Assembly: GCA_038063175.1 (NCBI GenBank)
Contig: JBBTVP010000035.1
Span: 1 to 28,533, forward strand
Source: JBBTVP01 sp038063175
Lineage (GTDB): Bacteria > Patescibacteriota > Minisyncoccia > UBA6257 > 1-14-0-10-40-38
DNA: 28,533 nucleotides
Direction of reading: 5' to 3'
In this document: positions 8,152 to 15,874 of the stretch, piece after piece
Position numbering within the stretch: the stretch's first letter is position 1
Layout of the letters: every line of letters starts with the position of its first letter
Position numbers and translations under genes: made by a program
The notes under the pieces: generated by a model
Seen by the model: only the letters and a program-made list of their open reading frames with translations
Database searches by the model: none
Told to the model about the DNA's origin: nothing

Positions 8152-8832
8152 CTAGAGGAATGATTTGAGTTCTGGCTTCGTGGCAAGGAGTCTCGCAACA
8201 CCCGAGCTCGTGAAGTTGTCGATCACGAGTGCCGCGCTCTCCCACGGCAGGAATACGCAACCTTGGATCCATTCCGCAGGATCCACCTCCCGCTGCACCA
8301 ACTCACGACGGAAGCAGATGGCACCGTCTCGTGTTTCGAGCTCTTCCTCCTTCGTTTCAAATGCGAAGAATTGGAACCCTCTTCCGTCCGTGGTATCGAA
8401 AAACGTCGAGTTCGCGTTCGTCGCGACGTCCCCAAGGGGCTCGAGACGCTTCGGCCACTCAACTCCGCCGAGGCCTACTTCTTCCCTGAATTCTGCCGCA
8501 GCACTTTCGCGGAACGTTGCAGCCTGCTTTGCAAATCCGCGGGGAATGTTCATGACATACTCGCTCACCCGAACGAAGGGGCGAATCTGGGCGACGAGAC
8601 CGATGAGAAGCTTTCCTTTGAAGATGCTCCACGGCACGATCCCCACACCACCCACCTCTTTCCATCCCCAGCCATACGTTCCTTCGGGACGAAGACCGAA
8701 GGAAAATCTGCCGAACCTTGGGTTTTCGATCACCACGTGGCCGACGTTCTCGAGAAGTTGGCCATCGATCGAGATCGACCACCCCGCTTTTCGTATCGCT
8801 TCGGGAGAAGTCCCAGTAACCAGATCTGTCAT
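8152..8832 (-). CDS. Nudix hydrolase-like protein with a degenerate Nudix box
   Basis: A 226-residue protein. The segment starting PRGFAKQ and ending REEVGL (about residues 96-120) aligns without gaps to the Nudix box G-x5-E-x7-REuxEExGu of ADP-sugar pyrophosphatase-type members. The upstream Glu and the Arg of the box are both Ala here. The metal-binding glutamates of AEFREEVGL are kept. The rest (VGIVPW, FFAFET, AAALVIDN) fits the Nudix alpha/beta core plus an N-terminal dimer arm. Nudix enzymes cleave nucleoside diphosphates linked to other groups, including nucleotide sugars; the substrate here is unknown, and reduced activity is possible. The ATG at 8832 is backed by the clearest Shine-Dalgarno sequence in the window, GGAGGT 5 nt upstream. 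It is monocistronic, with its own promoter and terminator. Confidence 0.75.
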   Translation of the reverse strand: MTDLVTGTSPEAIRKAGWSISIDGQLLENVGHVVIENPRFGRFSFGLRPEGTYGWGWKEVGGVGIVPWSIFKGKLLIGLVAQIRPFVRVSEYVMNIPRGFAKQAATFRESAAAEFREEVGLGGVEWPKRLEPLGDVATNANSTFFDTTDGRGFQFFAFETKEEELETRDGAICFRRELVQREVDPAEWIQGCVFLPWESAALVIDNFTSSGVARLLATKPELKSFL

Positions 8833-8853
8833 TGCTTACCTCCGTTTGGAATG

Positions 8854-8881
8854 TTGACAGCGAACCGGAGAAAAGTATACT
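8854..8881 (+). promoter_or_regulatory. Consensus promoter for the 8896 GT4 gene, near-leaderless
   Basis: A perfect -35 TTGACA (8854-8859), a 16-bp spacer and -10 TATACT (8876-8881). The start is predicted near 8888, leaving a leader of only about 8 nt before the ATG at 8896. The -10 overlaps the -10 of the opposite-strand promoter. Confidence 0.8.
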
Positions 8882-8902
8882 AAATAAATCTATATATGTC
8901 AA
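8874..8902 (-). promoter_or_regulatory. Consensus promoter for the Nudix-like gene
   Basis: On the minus strand a perfect TTGACA (8902-8897), a 17-bp spacer and TATACT (8879-8874). Transcription would begin near 8867, giving a leader of about 34 nt that contains GGAGGT. The -35 lies inside the first codons of the opposite gene, and the -10 shares the palindrome AGTATACT (8874-8881) with the rightward promoter. Confidence 0.78.
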
Positions 8903-9960
8903 ACCTCCGCGTCCTCTACCTCTACGCCGGTGCGCGCAAAAGAAATTACGCCGCCTGGCAGCAGGGGCTTGAACCCGATACCCCGCTCGTCGGGTTAAAC
9001 TATTTAAAACAGTACAACATCGACGCTGCTTTTTTTGAGAACAAAATTACTGAATTTTTCCGAAAAATTTCATTTAACCTCACCCAGCTTCCCGCGCTTT
9101 TCGTCGCGCGATCGTACGATGCGATATTCTCCGGTGCTGGTCTCTTTACCCTTTTCATCGCGAAGGTAGTGCTTCGATGGGAACACCCCCGTTGGTTCAT
9201 CTACAACACATACCTCTCAAACCTTTTGAAGCGTAATCGGCGCGGACTTAAGGCGGCTCTTATTCGGAAGGCGATCGCTTCCGCAGACGGCATCATCTGC
9301 CCCTCACTCTCACAGCGAGATTTTCTCGTAACCGAAGGATTTAATGCGAATCGACTCCACTATATTCCCTACGGGATCGACGTAAATTTTTATACAAAAA
9401 ATGCGAATCGTACTAAGCCGGATATTTACGAACCCTACGTGTTTAGCGCAGGCCGCGATGTGGGACGCGACTACAAAACACTTATTCAAACAGTCGAAAA
9501 TGAAGATTTTCATCTTGTCATCGGAGCGCTACCACGAAATTTTCCTGGCATCGAACATTTTCCAAAGAACGCAACGGTAAAATATTTTCCACAAATAGAG
9601 ATGCCGTCGCTCTACGCAAATGCTGCGTTCGTAATTGTGCCGAGCATCCACGAAGAAAAGTTAGTTGGTTCTGACTGTTCCGGCCAGTACGTACTCCTCG
9701 AAGCTATGGCCTCGGGGAAAGCGGTAATCATTACAGAGCGTTCCACTCGAGCGGATCATTTCGAAGACGGAGTAGATGGTCTCGTGGTACCACCGGAAGA
9801 TCCAGAAGCTTTGAAAGCCGCGATTAAAACTCTCTGGAATGATCCCGAGCGCGCAGGGCGCATGGGCGAACACGGAAGACAGAAAACGCTTGAACGATTC
9901 ACCACTTCAAAATTTGCGGAGGAATTCGCGCATATACTACTTAAAAACAAAAAAGATTGA
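8896..9960 (+). CDS. Family 4 glycosyltransferase
   Basis: A 354-residue GT-B protein. The N-domain starts RVLYLYAGA. The middle carries IPYGIDVNFY at the domain linker, then FSAGRDVGRDYKTL opens the C-domain. The donor site region reads SGQYVLLEAMASGKAVI. In the E-x7-E pair the second Glu is present but the first position is Cys (in SDCSGQ), so it belongs to a variant subgroup or has altered donor binding. The following TRADHFEDGVDGLVVPPED is a standard GT4 C-terminal motif. No membrane segment is clear; it probably acts at the cytoplasmic membrane face on a lipid-linked acceptor. It has its own consensus promoter and is separated from the next gene by a large hairpin, so it may be a one-gene transcript. 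Confidence 0.9.
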   Translation: MSNLRVLYLYAGARKRNYAAWQQGLEPDTPLVGLNYLKQYNIDAAFFENKITEFFRKISFNLTQLPALFVARSYDAIFSGAGLFTLFIAKVVLRWEHPRWFIYNTYLSNLLKRNRRGLKAALIRKAIASADGIICPSLSQRDFLVTEGFNANRLHYIPYGIDVNFYTKNANRTKPDIYEPYVFSAGRDVGRDYKTLIQTVENEDFHLVIGALPRNFPGIEHFPKNATVKYFPQIEMPSLYANAAFVIVPSIHEEKLVGSDCSGQYVLLEAMASGKAVIITERSTRADHFEDGVDGLVVPPEDPEALKAAIKTLWNDPERAGRMGEHGRQKTLERFTTSKFAEEFAHILLKNKKD

Positions 9961-9961
9961 A

Positions 9962-10058
9962 GACTCGCGCATTTCGGGGATTCTCGGAGCCCGCGGCGGC
10001 GGGCGAGAGAGAGCGCTCCGCAAGTATGCGGAGATAGCGTCCCCGAAATGCGCGGGTC
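9962..10058 (+). repeat. 97-bp inverted repeat with two inner hairpins (three-way-junction-like element)
   Basis: The outer arms GACTCGCGCATTTCGGGGA (9962-9980) and its complement (10040-10058) pair over 19 bp, with one position a U-G wobble in RNA. Inside are two further GC-rich hairpins: GCCCGC/GCGGGC (9989-10004, loop GGCG) and CTCCGC/GCGGAG (10016-10033, loop AAGTAT). A GAA triplet flanks the arms on both sides (9959-9961 and 10059-10061), like a short target duplication. It may be a terminator without a U-run, a structured RNA, or a miniature mobile element. No reading frame explains it. Confidence 0.7.
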
Positions 10059-10060
10059 GA

Positions 10061-10089
10061 AAGACACTTTTAGTAATCCAAAGTATACT
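10061..10089 (+). promoter_or_regulatory. Promoter giving a leaderless mRNA for the 10096 methyltransferase
   Basis: AAGACA (10061-10066, four of six consensus), a 17-bp spacer and TATACT (10084-10089). The ATG at 10096 is exactly 7 nt past the -10, where transcription is expected to start, and there is no Shine-Dalgarno. Confidence 0.6.
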
Positions 10090-10095
10090 ATCCCC

Positions 10096-10782
10096 ATGTG
10101 CACCACCGCCTGTCTTATGTTCGGCTCTTCGCACCTTTTCCCGGAAGACGTACGGGGAAAACGGGTTATTGAGGTGGGTTCCTACGACATGAACGGGAGT
10201 ATGCGCCCCACTGCTCTTGCATGGAAACCTGCAGAGTATGTGGGAGTAGATATCGTACCCGGGCCGGGGGTTGATGTGATTTGCGACGCGGATGACGTCA
10301 TAAAGAAATTCGGGAAAGAACGGTTCGATGTGGTGATTTCTACTGAATCAATTGAACACACGAGAAACTGGCGAACGGTCATCTCGAACCTTAAAAACCT
10401 CGCTGCACCAGGCGGCGTGATTCTTGTAACCACCTGTATGCCTGGCCACTACTATCACCCTCATCCCGGCGATTTCTGGCGCTATACTCCGGAAGATTTT
10501 AAAGAAATTTTCGGCGATCTTGAGATTAAAGCGATTGCTTCAGACGCGAGAACTCTTGGCGTTTACCTTCGGGCGGTAAAACCAAAGAATTTCAGAGAAA
10601 AAGATCTTTCTTCTTTCAAACTCACGTCTATCGTTACCGGCACTCGCATTGCCGATATTGATGATGCGACGCTTACTGCTTTTACCAAGCGCTACGAGCA
10701 TCGGAAGAAACTACGCGCAATTCTCGGCCGTTTTGAAAAATTCTTTGCATCTGCCGCGCGTCGGATATTGCCGGGGGTTTAA
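10096..10782 (+). CDS. Class I SAM-dependent methyltransferase
   Basis: A 229-residue methyltransferase. Motif I is the variant VIEVGSYDMNGS, followed by the acidic VGVDIVPG. Then come VVISTESIEHTRNW and AAPGGVILVTTCMPG, which complete the Rossmann-like methyltransferase core. A histidine-rich loop, GHYYHPHPGDFWRYTPEDF, follows strand 5 and is common in sugar-linked methyltransferases of this type. The longest open frame starts 48 bp earlier, inside the structured repeat. The ATG at 10096 is preferred because it follows a -10 box at leaderless spacing and gives a sensible N-terminus. The next methyltransferase starts 5 bp after its stop, so the two are co-translated and may act in sequence on the same glycan. 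The acceptor is unknown. Confidence 0.88.
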   Translation: MCTTACLMFGSSHLFPEDVRGKRVIEVGSYDMNGSMRPTALAWKPAEYVGVDIVPGPGVDVICDADDVIKKFGKERFDVVISTESIEHTRNWRTVISNLKNLAAPGGVILVTTCMPGHYYHPHPGDFWRYTPEDFKEIFGDLEIKAIASDARTLGVYLRAVKPKNFREKDLSSFKLTSIVTGTRIADIDDATLTAFTKRYEHRKKLRAILGRFEKFFASAARRILPGV

Positions 10783-10787
10783 ATGCT

Positions 10788-11381
10788 ATGGATCTTCTCG
10801 TTCCAAAACTCTATACGCAGAAAGGACGGAATATTATTTTTGATTCGTCGCAGAAAGTTTTAAACCTCGGCTGCGGATCGCAGCGATACCCGAATGTAAC
10901 GGGTATTGATGTCGTCGAATCCGACGGAGTCGATATCGTCCACGACCTCAATAAAATGCCTTGGCCGATCAAGGCGGGTACTGTCAACGTTATCCTCGCA
11001 TTCCATGTTATGGAACACGTTGACGATCTTCCTCGAGTTATGGAAGAAATTCATCGGGTTTCAAAACCTGGGGCACACATCGTAATCGAAGTCCCCTACT
11101 TCAGATCTATCCTCGCTTTTCAAGATCCAACGCATCGCAGATTCTTTACGACTCGCTCTCTGGATTATTTCTCTCATTCCCGTCCGCTAGGTTTTTATCA
11201 CTATGCGAGTACGGATTTTGATATCGCAGATTTTTGGCTCGGATGGCCTACCTCAAGCTGGAATCCACTTACGAGATTTATGAAAATGTTTTTCCATCGC
11301 CACCAGGATTTCTACGACTCCCACCTCTCGCGGGTTTTCCCCGTACCTATCCTCGTTTTTGAGCTGGTAGTGAAGAAATAG
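10788..11381 (+). CDS. Class I SAM-dependent methyltransferase
   Basis: A 197-residue protein with the classic motif I LNLGCGSQRYP, then GIDVVESDGVDIVHDL. The post-motif ILAFHVMEHVDDLPRVMEEIHRV is followed by SKPGAHIVIEVPYF. The HFRD-like segment FQDPTHRRFFTTRSLDYF matches a group often found in polysaccharide clusters. It is shorter than the upstream methyltransferase, lacks its histidine-rich loop, and is not a recent duplicate. It lies 5 bp downstream of that gene and 23 bp upstream of a GT4. A short CTCTCGAGAG palindrome sits in the downstream gap. Sugar O- or phosphate methylation is the probable role. Confidence 0.9.
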   Translation: MDLLVPKLYTQKGRNIIFDSSQKVLNLGCGSQRYPNVTGIDVVESDGVDIVHDLNKMPWPIKAGTVNVILAFHVMEHVDDLPRVMEEIHRVSKPGAHIVIEVPYFRSILAFQDPTHRRFFTTRSLDYFSHSRPLGFYHYASTDFDIADFWLGWPTSSWNPLTRFMKMFFHRHQDFYDSHLSRVFPVPILVFELVVKK

Positions 11382-11404
11382 GGCTCTCGAGAGTTATCAC
11401 TCCT

Positions 11405-12559
11405 ATGAAACTCTACTACGTGGCCCACTGCCGCTTCCCTTCTCCTCGCGCACATGCAATTCAAATCGCAAAAATGGCGGAATCCTTTGCGCTAACGAGT
11501 GTTGATCTTGAACTTATTTTGCCTCGTCGTAATAACTCGATTTCCCAGAGCCCGAGAGAATTCTATGGACTGAAGACGGATCTTCCTATTCGCTACCTGC
11601 CAGTACTCAATCTCTACGCATGGGGGAGAATCGGCTACGTGTTAGGTGGACTTTCGTTTCTCATTTCTTATATGTTTTTCCTTTTGAGGAAGCGAATGTG
11701 TAAAGAAAAATTCATACTCTACACCATTGATATGGATGAATTTTCTTTTATTGGTATAAGTTTCTTCTTGGTTCCTTTCATAATCGAAATTCATGGATCA
11801 AAAAAATACGGGGTACTTTTGAGCCGGATGTTCAAGCGCGCCCAGGCGATTTTGACGATCAACAATCTGATTAAAGATGATCTTGTTCAGAATTTTCGGA
11901 TCCCCGAGGAGCGTATTCTCGTCCATCCGAACGGCATCGATCTCGATCTTTTTTCGAAATCAGAAAGCAGAGAAGCGTGGAGATTAAAATGGAATATTCC
12001 AATAAATTCCCATGTCGCGCTTTATGTTGGCAAATGCTACGACTGGAAAGGTATGGAAATTTTGCATGATGCTTTTCGTGCGCTTCCCGACGTAACATTC
12101 GTATTTGTGGGATGTACAAAAGAAGAATTCGAACGAGTTACGAAGTCTCACGTGGGAATGCCGAATGCCATTTTCTTTGGAGAGCGTCCGTATATAGAGA
12201 TGCCTCTGTGGATGAAAAGCGCCGATGTCCTTCTTGTTCTTGGCACAAAAAAGAACGCATATTCATACACACAAACTTCTCCCATGAAGCTTTTTGAATA
12301 TATGGCGAGCGGCGTTCCGGTGCTCTCTCCTAATACTCCCGCACTGCGGGCCCACGTGTCTGAAAGAGAAGTAGTATTCTACGAACCTGATAGTAGTGAG
12401 AGTTTTATTCGCGGTATCCGTAACGTAATAGGCAACCGCAGCGTAAAAGAACTTACTGTGCATGCGAGAGAAGCAACAAAGCAATTCTCGTGGGAACATA
12501 GAGCAAAACAAATTCTTGCTCGTTTTCCGCAGCAATATGTTCATGAAAGAAACTCCTGA
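11405..12559 (+). CDS. Family 4 glycosyltransferase
   Basis: A 384-residue GT-B enzyme. The N-domain begins MKLYYVAHCRFPSPRAHAIQ and contains one strongly hydrophobic stretch (about residues 80-98, GYVLGGLSFLISYMFFLL) that may attach it to the membrane. HPNGIDLDLF marks the linker, and ALYVGKCYDWKGMEIL opens the C-domain. The donor region reads TSPMKLFEYMASGVPVLSP, the SPxKxFEYMA variant of the E-x7-E site that is seen in a branch of GT4. Its stop codon (TGA 12557-12559) lies inside the next gene, so the two are translationally coupled. Donor and acceptor sugars are not predictable. Confidence 0.9.
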   Translation: MKLYYVAHCRFPSPRAHAIQIAKMAESFALTSVDLELILPRRNNSISQSPREFYGLKTDLPIRYLPVLNLYAWGRIGYVLGGLSFLISYMFFLLRKRMCKEKFILYTIDMDEFSFIGISFFLVPFIIEIHGSKKYGVLLSRMFKRAQAILTINNLIKDDLVQNFRIPEERILVHPNGIDLDLFSKSESREAWRLKWNIPINSHVALYVGKCYDWKGMEILHDAFRALPDVTFVFVGCTKEEFERVTKSHVGMPNAIFFGERPYIEMPLWMKSADVLLVLGTKKNAYSYTQTSPMKLFEYMASGVPVLSPNTPALRAHVSEREVVFYEPDSSESFIRGIRNVIGNRSVKELTVHAREATKQFSWEHRAKQILARFPQQYVHERNS

Positions 12560-13568
12560 ACTCACCATTTGCTCGGTATACCATTCGGATATGGCTCGTC
12601 GCATTCTTGAAATGAACGAGATATTTGTGCGTCGCATGAACCCTGGGAGTTCATGGATTCGCTTTGCGGCAAATAATTCGCAAAATGAAAATATTCATAT
12701 TCAAGACAACGCAATTCGAGAACTCCCGGGCGGCATAATTCCAGGAAATGCGCCGCCGAAAGGCAGAGAAGGGTACCACTATGGGGCTGCGCTGAATGCT
12801 CTCCTTCCCCATATACAAACACGTTTTGTTCTTTTTTTGGATTACGATTTTTTCATTGTTCGCCCGAATTGGATTCGCGATGTCATTCTCCACATGAAAC
12901 AGAATGGCCTTAGTCTTTTTGGCGCACCATACCACCCGAAATACTGGGTGAAATTCCGGCACTTTCCTGTCCAATACTGCCTCTTTGTCGACCGAGAAAA
13001 AATTGGCGATGCTTTTTTAACATGGAATTTCACCCCCCAATATTCGGAAGCTCATTTAATACAAGGAGATGCGTCGGAAGCGGCGAAAAAAATATATAAA
13101 GCAAAGAATCCAACTCCTACATGGTTCGAGAGAATAAGGGACAATATACGAAAGAGAAAATACATCGGCACCTCGCAGGATATGAGTTACGATCTTTATC
13201 GGCGCTACGCTCAAAAGAGTTTTTTTAAATATGAAACATTCGGATCAACCGTGACGTTGAACGATTTCCTTGTCCATTACTATGTGAATGAAGTATGGTA
13301 CAAGCTTCTCTATCTCCTCGAAAAAATGATTCCGGAGCGATGGTCTTTCGTGCCTCGCAACCGCGGAGGGTATTTCACATTTACCCGATTTCGCGATCGC
13401 AACCTCCCCGATGTATTAGGAACGGGCATGGAAGAATGGTGGTGGAAGAATGCGCCGATGGCATTCCATATGCGCGGCTTCAAAGAACGACGCGCACAAG
13501 CAACGGGCAAGGCGTTCAACCCAGAAGAAAATATCCAAGCGATACAAGAGATTACGGAGAAGTTTTAA
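12543..13568 (+). CDS. GT-A-like glycosyltransferase with DxD motif
   Basis: A 341-residue protein from the ATG at 12543; an ATG at 12537 is an equal alternative. The N-terminus (ELTICSVYHSDMARRILEMNEIF) resembles the first strand and helix of a nucleotide-diphospho-sugar transferase. FVLFLDYDFFIVRP contains a D100-Y-D102 motif placed like the metal-binding DxD of GT-A enzymes. The middle and C-terminal regions (GAPYHPKYWVKFRHFPVQY, FHMRGFKERRA) are not familiar to me. No membrane helix is clear. It overlaps the GT4 before it and converges on the rmlB gene, with only 7 bp between the two stops and no visible hairpin. A transferase role is likely but the specific family assignment is tentative. 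Confidence 0.75.
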   Translation: MKETPELTICSVYHSDMARRILEMNEIFVRRMNPGSSWIRFAANNSQNENIHIQDNAIRELPGGIIPGNAPPKGREGYHYGAALNALLPHIQTRFVLFLDYDFFIVRPNWIRDVILHMKQNGLSLFGAPYHPKYWVKFRHFPVQYCLFVDREKIGDAFLTWNFTPQYSEAHLIQGDASEAAKKIYKAKNPTPTWFERIRDNIRKRKYIGTSQDMSYDLYRRYAQKSFFKYETFGSTVTLNDFLVHYYVNEVWYKLLYLLEKMIPERWSFVPRNRGGYFTFTRFRDRNLPDVLGTGMEEWWWKNAPMAFHMRGFKERRAQATGKAFNPEENIQAIQEITEKF

Positions 13569-13575
13569 GATTTGA

Positions 13576-14628
13576 CTAGAACCACTGTCCTTTCAGCTGT
13601 TTTGCGTAGTGGTCTGAATATTCTTTTTTCGCCTTGATCTTTTTCCACCACTTTTCATTCGAAAGATACCACCGAACAACGTTTCCCATGTTTTTCCCGA
13701 TACTTCGCTTCGGCACCCAATGCAACGCCGTTTTGATTTTCGTCGCATCCGGCGCATAGCGCTTATCAACACCGGGACGATCATTTACATGGGTAATATG
13801 TATCCCTGTTTTGGTATTCAAGTGGTTTGCAATTCCCTCAAGGATTTCTAAATTTGTTCGATCCTCACCTGAAACATTGTAAATTTCGTGGAGAGATTCA
13901 TCTTGCGAGACAAGATCAATTGCCTCGCAGAAATCTTCCACGTGGAGCCAGCTTCTTCGATGATTCCCTTTGCCGTGCACAGGAATTTTTACTCCCTCAA
14001 TAATGCTTGTAATTGCGAGTGGTATGAGTTTTTCCGGATATTGATGAGGTCCAAAATTATTAGATCCACGAACGATGTGTGCGGGTAGGCCATGGGTACG
14101 AACAAATGAATGAATAATGAGATCCGCGGCGGCTTTTGAAGACGAATACGGGCTTGAAGGACGGAGCGCGGCATCCTCCCTTGAAGTCCCGGTAGCAATA
14201 TCGCCATACACTTCGTCAGTCGAGATTTGGACAAACCGAGGGGTTTTCCATGCGCGTATGGCTTCAATAAGATTGAGAACGCCGTTTACGTTCGTGCGAA
14301 TGAAATTTCCCATACTCACGATAGAACGATCGACATGTGTTTCTGCCGCAAAATTAAGAACAAGATCGAAGTGATATCTCTTAAATAGCTTATCGAGAAG
14401 CCGCGCATCGCAAATGTCTCCCTTCACAAACATATATCTCTTTGCGTCTGCTTTCAGATTCTTTTCTTTTTCTTCGATATCAAAAAGATTTTCCTTGTTT
14501 CCGGCGTACGTAAGGAGATCCAAGTTTACGATACAGTCATTCGGATACGAATGATAAAAATGCCGGACTGCGTGCGATCCGATAAATCCTGACCCTCCTG
14601 TGATTAAGATATTCCGCTTGCTATTCAT
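13576..14628 (-). CDS. rfbB: dTDP-glucose 4,6-dehydratase
   Basis: A 350-residue extended SDR with all RmlB signatures. These are GGSGFIGSH (residues 11-19), NLDLLTYAGNKENL, FAAETHVDRSI, the catalytic T137-D138-E139 in STDEVYGD, and the Y161-x3-K165 pair in SPYSSSKAA. VRGSNNFGPHQYPEKLIPL and RSWLHVEDFCEAI follow, both diagnostic for the family. It makes dTDP-4-keto-6-deoxy-D-glucose from dTDP-glucose in the cytoplasm. The RmlA, RmlC and RmlD partners of the rhamnose pathway are not in the window. Its ATG overlaps the end of the RfbH-like gene by 8 bp, suggesting that the RfbH-like enzyme uses this product. It is the last gene of the 20973-13576 operon. Confidence 0.95.
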   Translation of the reverse strand: MNSKRNILITGGSGFIGSHAVRHFYHSYPNDCIVNLDLLTYAGNKENLFDIEEKEKNLKADAKRYMFVKGDICDARLLDKLFKRYHFDLVLNFAAETHVDRSIVSMGNFIRTNVNGVLNLIEAIRAWKTPRFVQISTDEVYGDIATGTSREDAALRPSSPYSSSKAAADLIIHSFVRTHGLPAHIVRGSNNFGPHQYPEKLIPLAITSIIEGVKIPVHGKGNHRRSWLHVEDFCEAIDLVSQDESLHEIYNVSGEDRTNLEILEGIANHLNTKTGIHITHVNDRPGVDKRYAPDATKIKTALHWVPKRSIGKNMGNVVRWYLSNEKWWKKIKAKKEYSDHYAKQLKGQWF

Positions 14629-15874
14629 ATCGTTTCAAAAATTCTTTGGCCGTCCGCAGAAGGTACGCACGCTCGGGTGCGGTAAGACCTTGATGGCAAC
14701 CAATAATGAAACTGTTTTTCATTATGTGGTCTGAAGCTGGATACCCGTCCCTCGCAACTCGCTTCTCTCTCATATTCCGGAACCCTGGTTGGCGGAGGAT
14801 GTTTCCAGTAAAAATAGGCCTCGTCTGAATATTTGCCTCCTCGAGATACTTCGTAATTTCATAGCGAGAGAACGGAGCATGCTCCCTGATTGTGAGAGGG
14901 AACGCAAGCCAGTTCGTCTCTGTCCCGGAGAGTGTTCTCGGAAGCATGAAAAACTTTTCGTATTTCTCAAAAAAACGAAAGAGGATTTTGAAATTCTTCT
15001 GTCGCATTAACGAAAACTTCTTTAAACGGTCGAGCTGCACGAGCCCGAAAGCAGCTTGCGTTTCCGTAGGTTGAAAATTGTAGCCGATCTCGGTGAAAAG
15101 AAATTTCGCATCGTACCAGTCGCCGTTTAGTTTATTCGAAAACCGTTTCGAAATTTCCTCTGATTTCTCATGAGATCCAAAGAGGGTAGATTCTCTTCCC
15201 CAATATGCAAGGAGTTTGGCTCGCCGTGCGAGCGCCGGGTCGCTTACCATCACCATTCCTCCGCCTCCCGCCGCAGTGATGATATGAGACGCATAAAAAC
15301 TCGTTGTTGTTACATGAGAATAATATCCGGTTGGCTTCTCCCGGTAGCGAGCGCCGAGAGTATCGCATGAATCTTCTATAAACCACAGTTTATACTTTCT
15401 TGCGATTTTTTGGAGTTCCGCTAAATCGGGAAGATTTCCGATGAGGGAGGGAATCATAATCGCCCGCGTCTTTTTTGTAATGAGTGAAGCAACTTTCCGC
15501 GCACTCACAACATACGTGTGAGGATCGACATCTACAAATACCGGTACCAGTCCCTTCTGGAGAATGGGCGCGAGCGTTGTCGAGAATGTGAGGGCTGGAG
15601 TGATCACCTCCGCGCCTCTCGGAAGGTTCAGTAGCTCGAGGGCGATTAAATTAGCGGATGAGCCAGAATTTACCATTGCCCCATACTTCTTGCCGAAAAG
15701 CTTTGCAATTTTCTCTTCGAATTTCTTTACATTCGGTCCCGCCACTATTTTCTCTGGATGCTCAAAAACTCCCGTAACCGCACGGATTTCTTCTTTGCCA
15801 TATACGGCTTTAGCGTAAGGGACTCTCATACTGCCTTTCATAATGGAACTACGGAGATGCTGATTTTGTATCAC
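14621..15874 (-). CDS. RfbH-like nucleotide-sugar 3-dehydrase, DegT/DnrJ family, lacking the Fe-S ligands
   Basis: A 417-residue fold-type I PLP protein. VNSGSSANLIALE, IEDSCDTLG, the PLP-site segment SFYASHIIT and the C-terminal FTGNILRQPGF match RfbH/E1, the CDP-4-keto-6-deoxyglucose 3-dehydrase group. The position of the PLP lysine is His (H197), as in E1 and ColD, so it should be a PMP-dependent dehydrase rather than an aminotransferase. E1 also carries a [2Fe-2S] cluster on cysteines in the form C-x57-C-x-C-x7-C. Only the first (C170) is present; the WGRxCxC stretch reads W225-GREST-L231 and the last position is not Cys. Chemistry may therefore be ColD-like, without a reductase. The GTG start at 15874 overlaps the GtrA stop (GTGA); ATGs at 15841 and 15829 are alternatives. 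Confidence 0.85.
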   Translation of the reverse strand: MIQNQHLRSSIMKGSMRVPYAKAVYGKEEIRAVTGVFEHPEKIVAGPNVKKFEEKIAKLFGKKYGAMVNSGSSANLIALELLNLPRGAEVITPALTFSTTLAPILQKGLVPVFVDVDPHTYVVSARKVASLITKKTRAIMIPSLIGNLPDLAELQKIARKYKLWFIEDSCDTLGARYREKPTGYYSHVTTTSFYASHIITAAGGGGMVMVSDPALARRAKLLAYWGRESTLFGSHEKSEEISKRFSNKLNGDWYDAKFLFTEIGYNFQPTETQAAFGLVQLDRLKKFSLMRQKNFKILFRFFEKYEKFFMLPRTLSGTETNWLAFPLTIREHAPFSRYEITKYLEEANIQTRPIFTGNILRQPGFRNMREKRVARDGYPASDHIMKNSFIIGCHQGLTAPERAYLLRTAKEFLKRYE

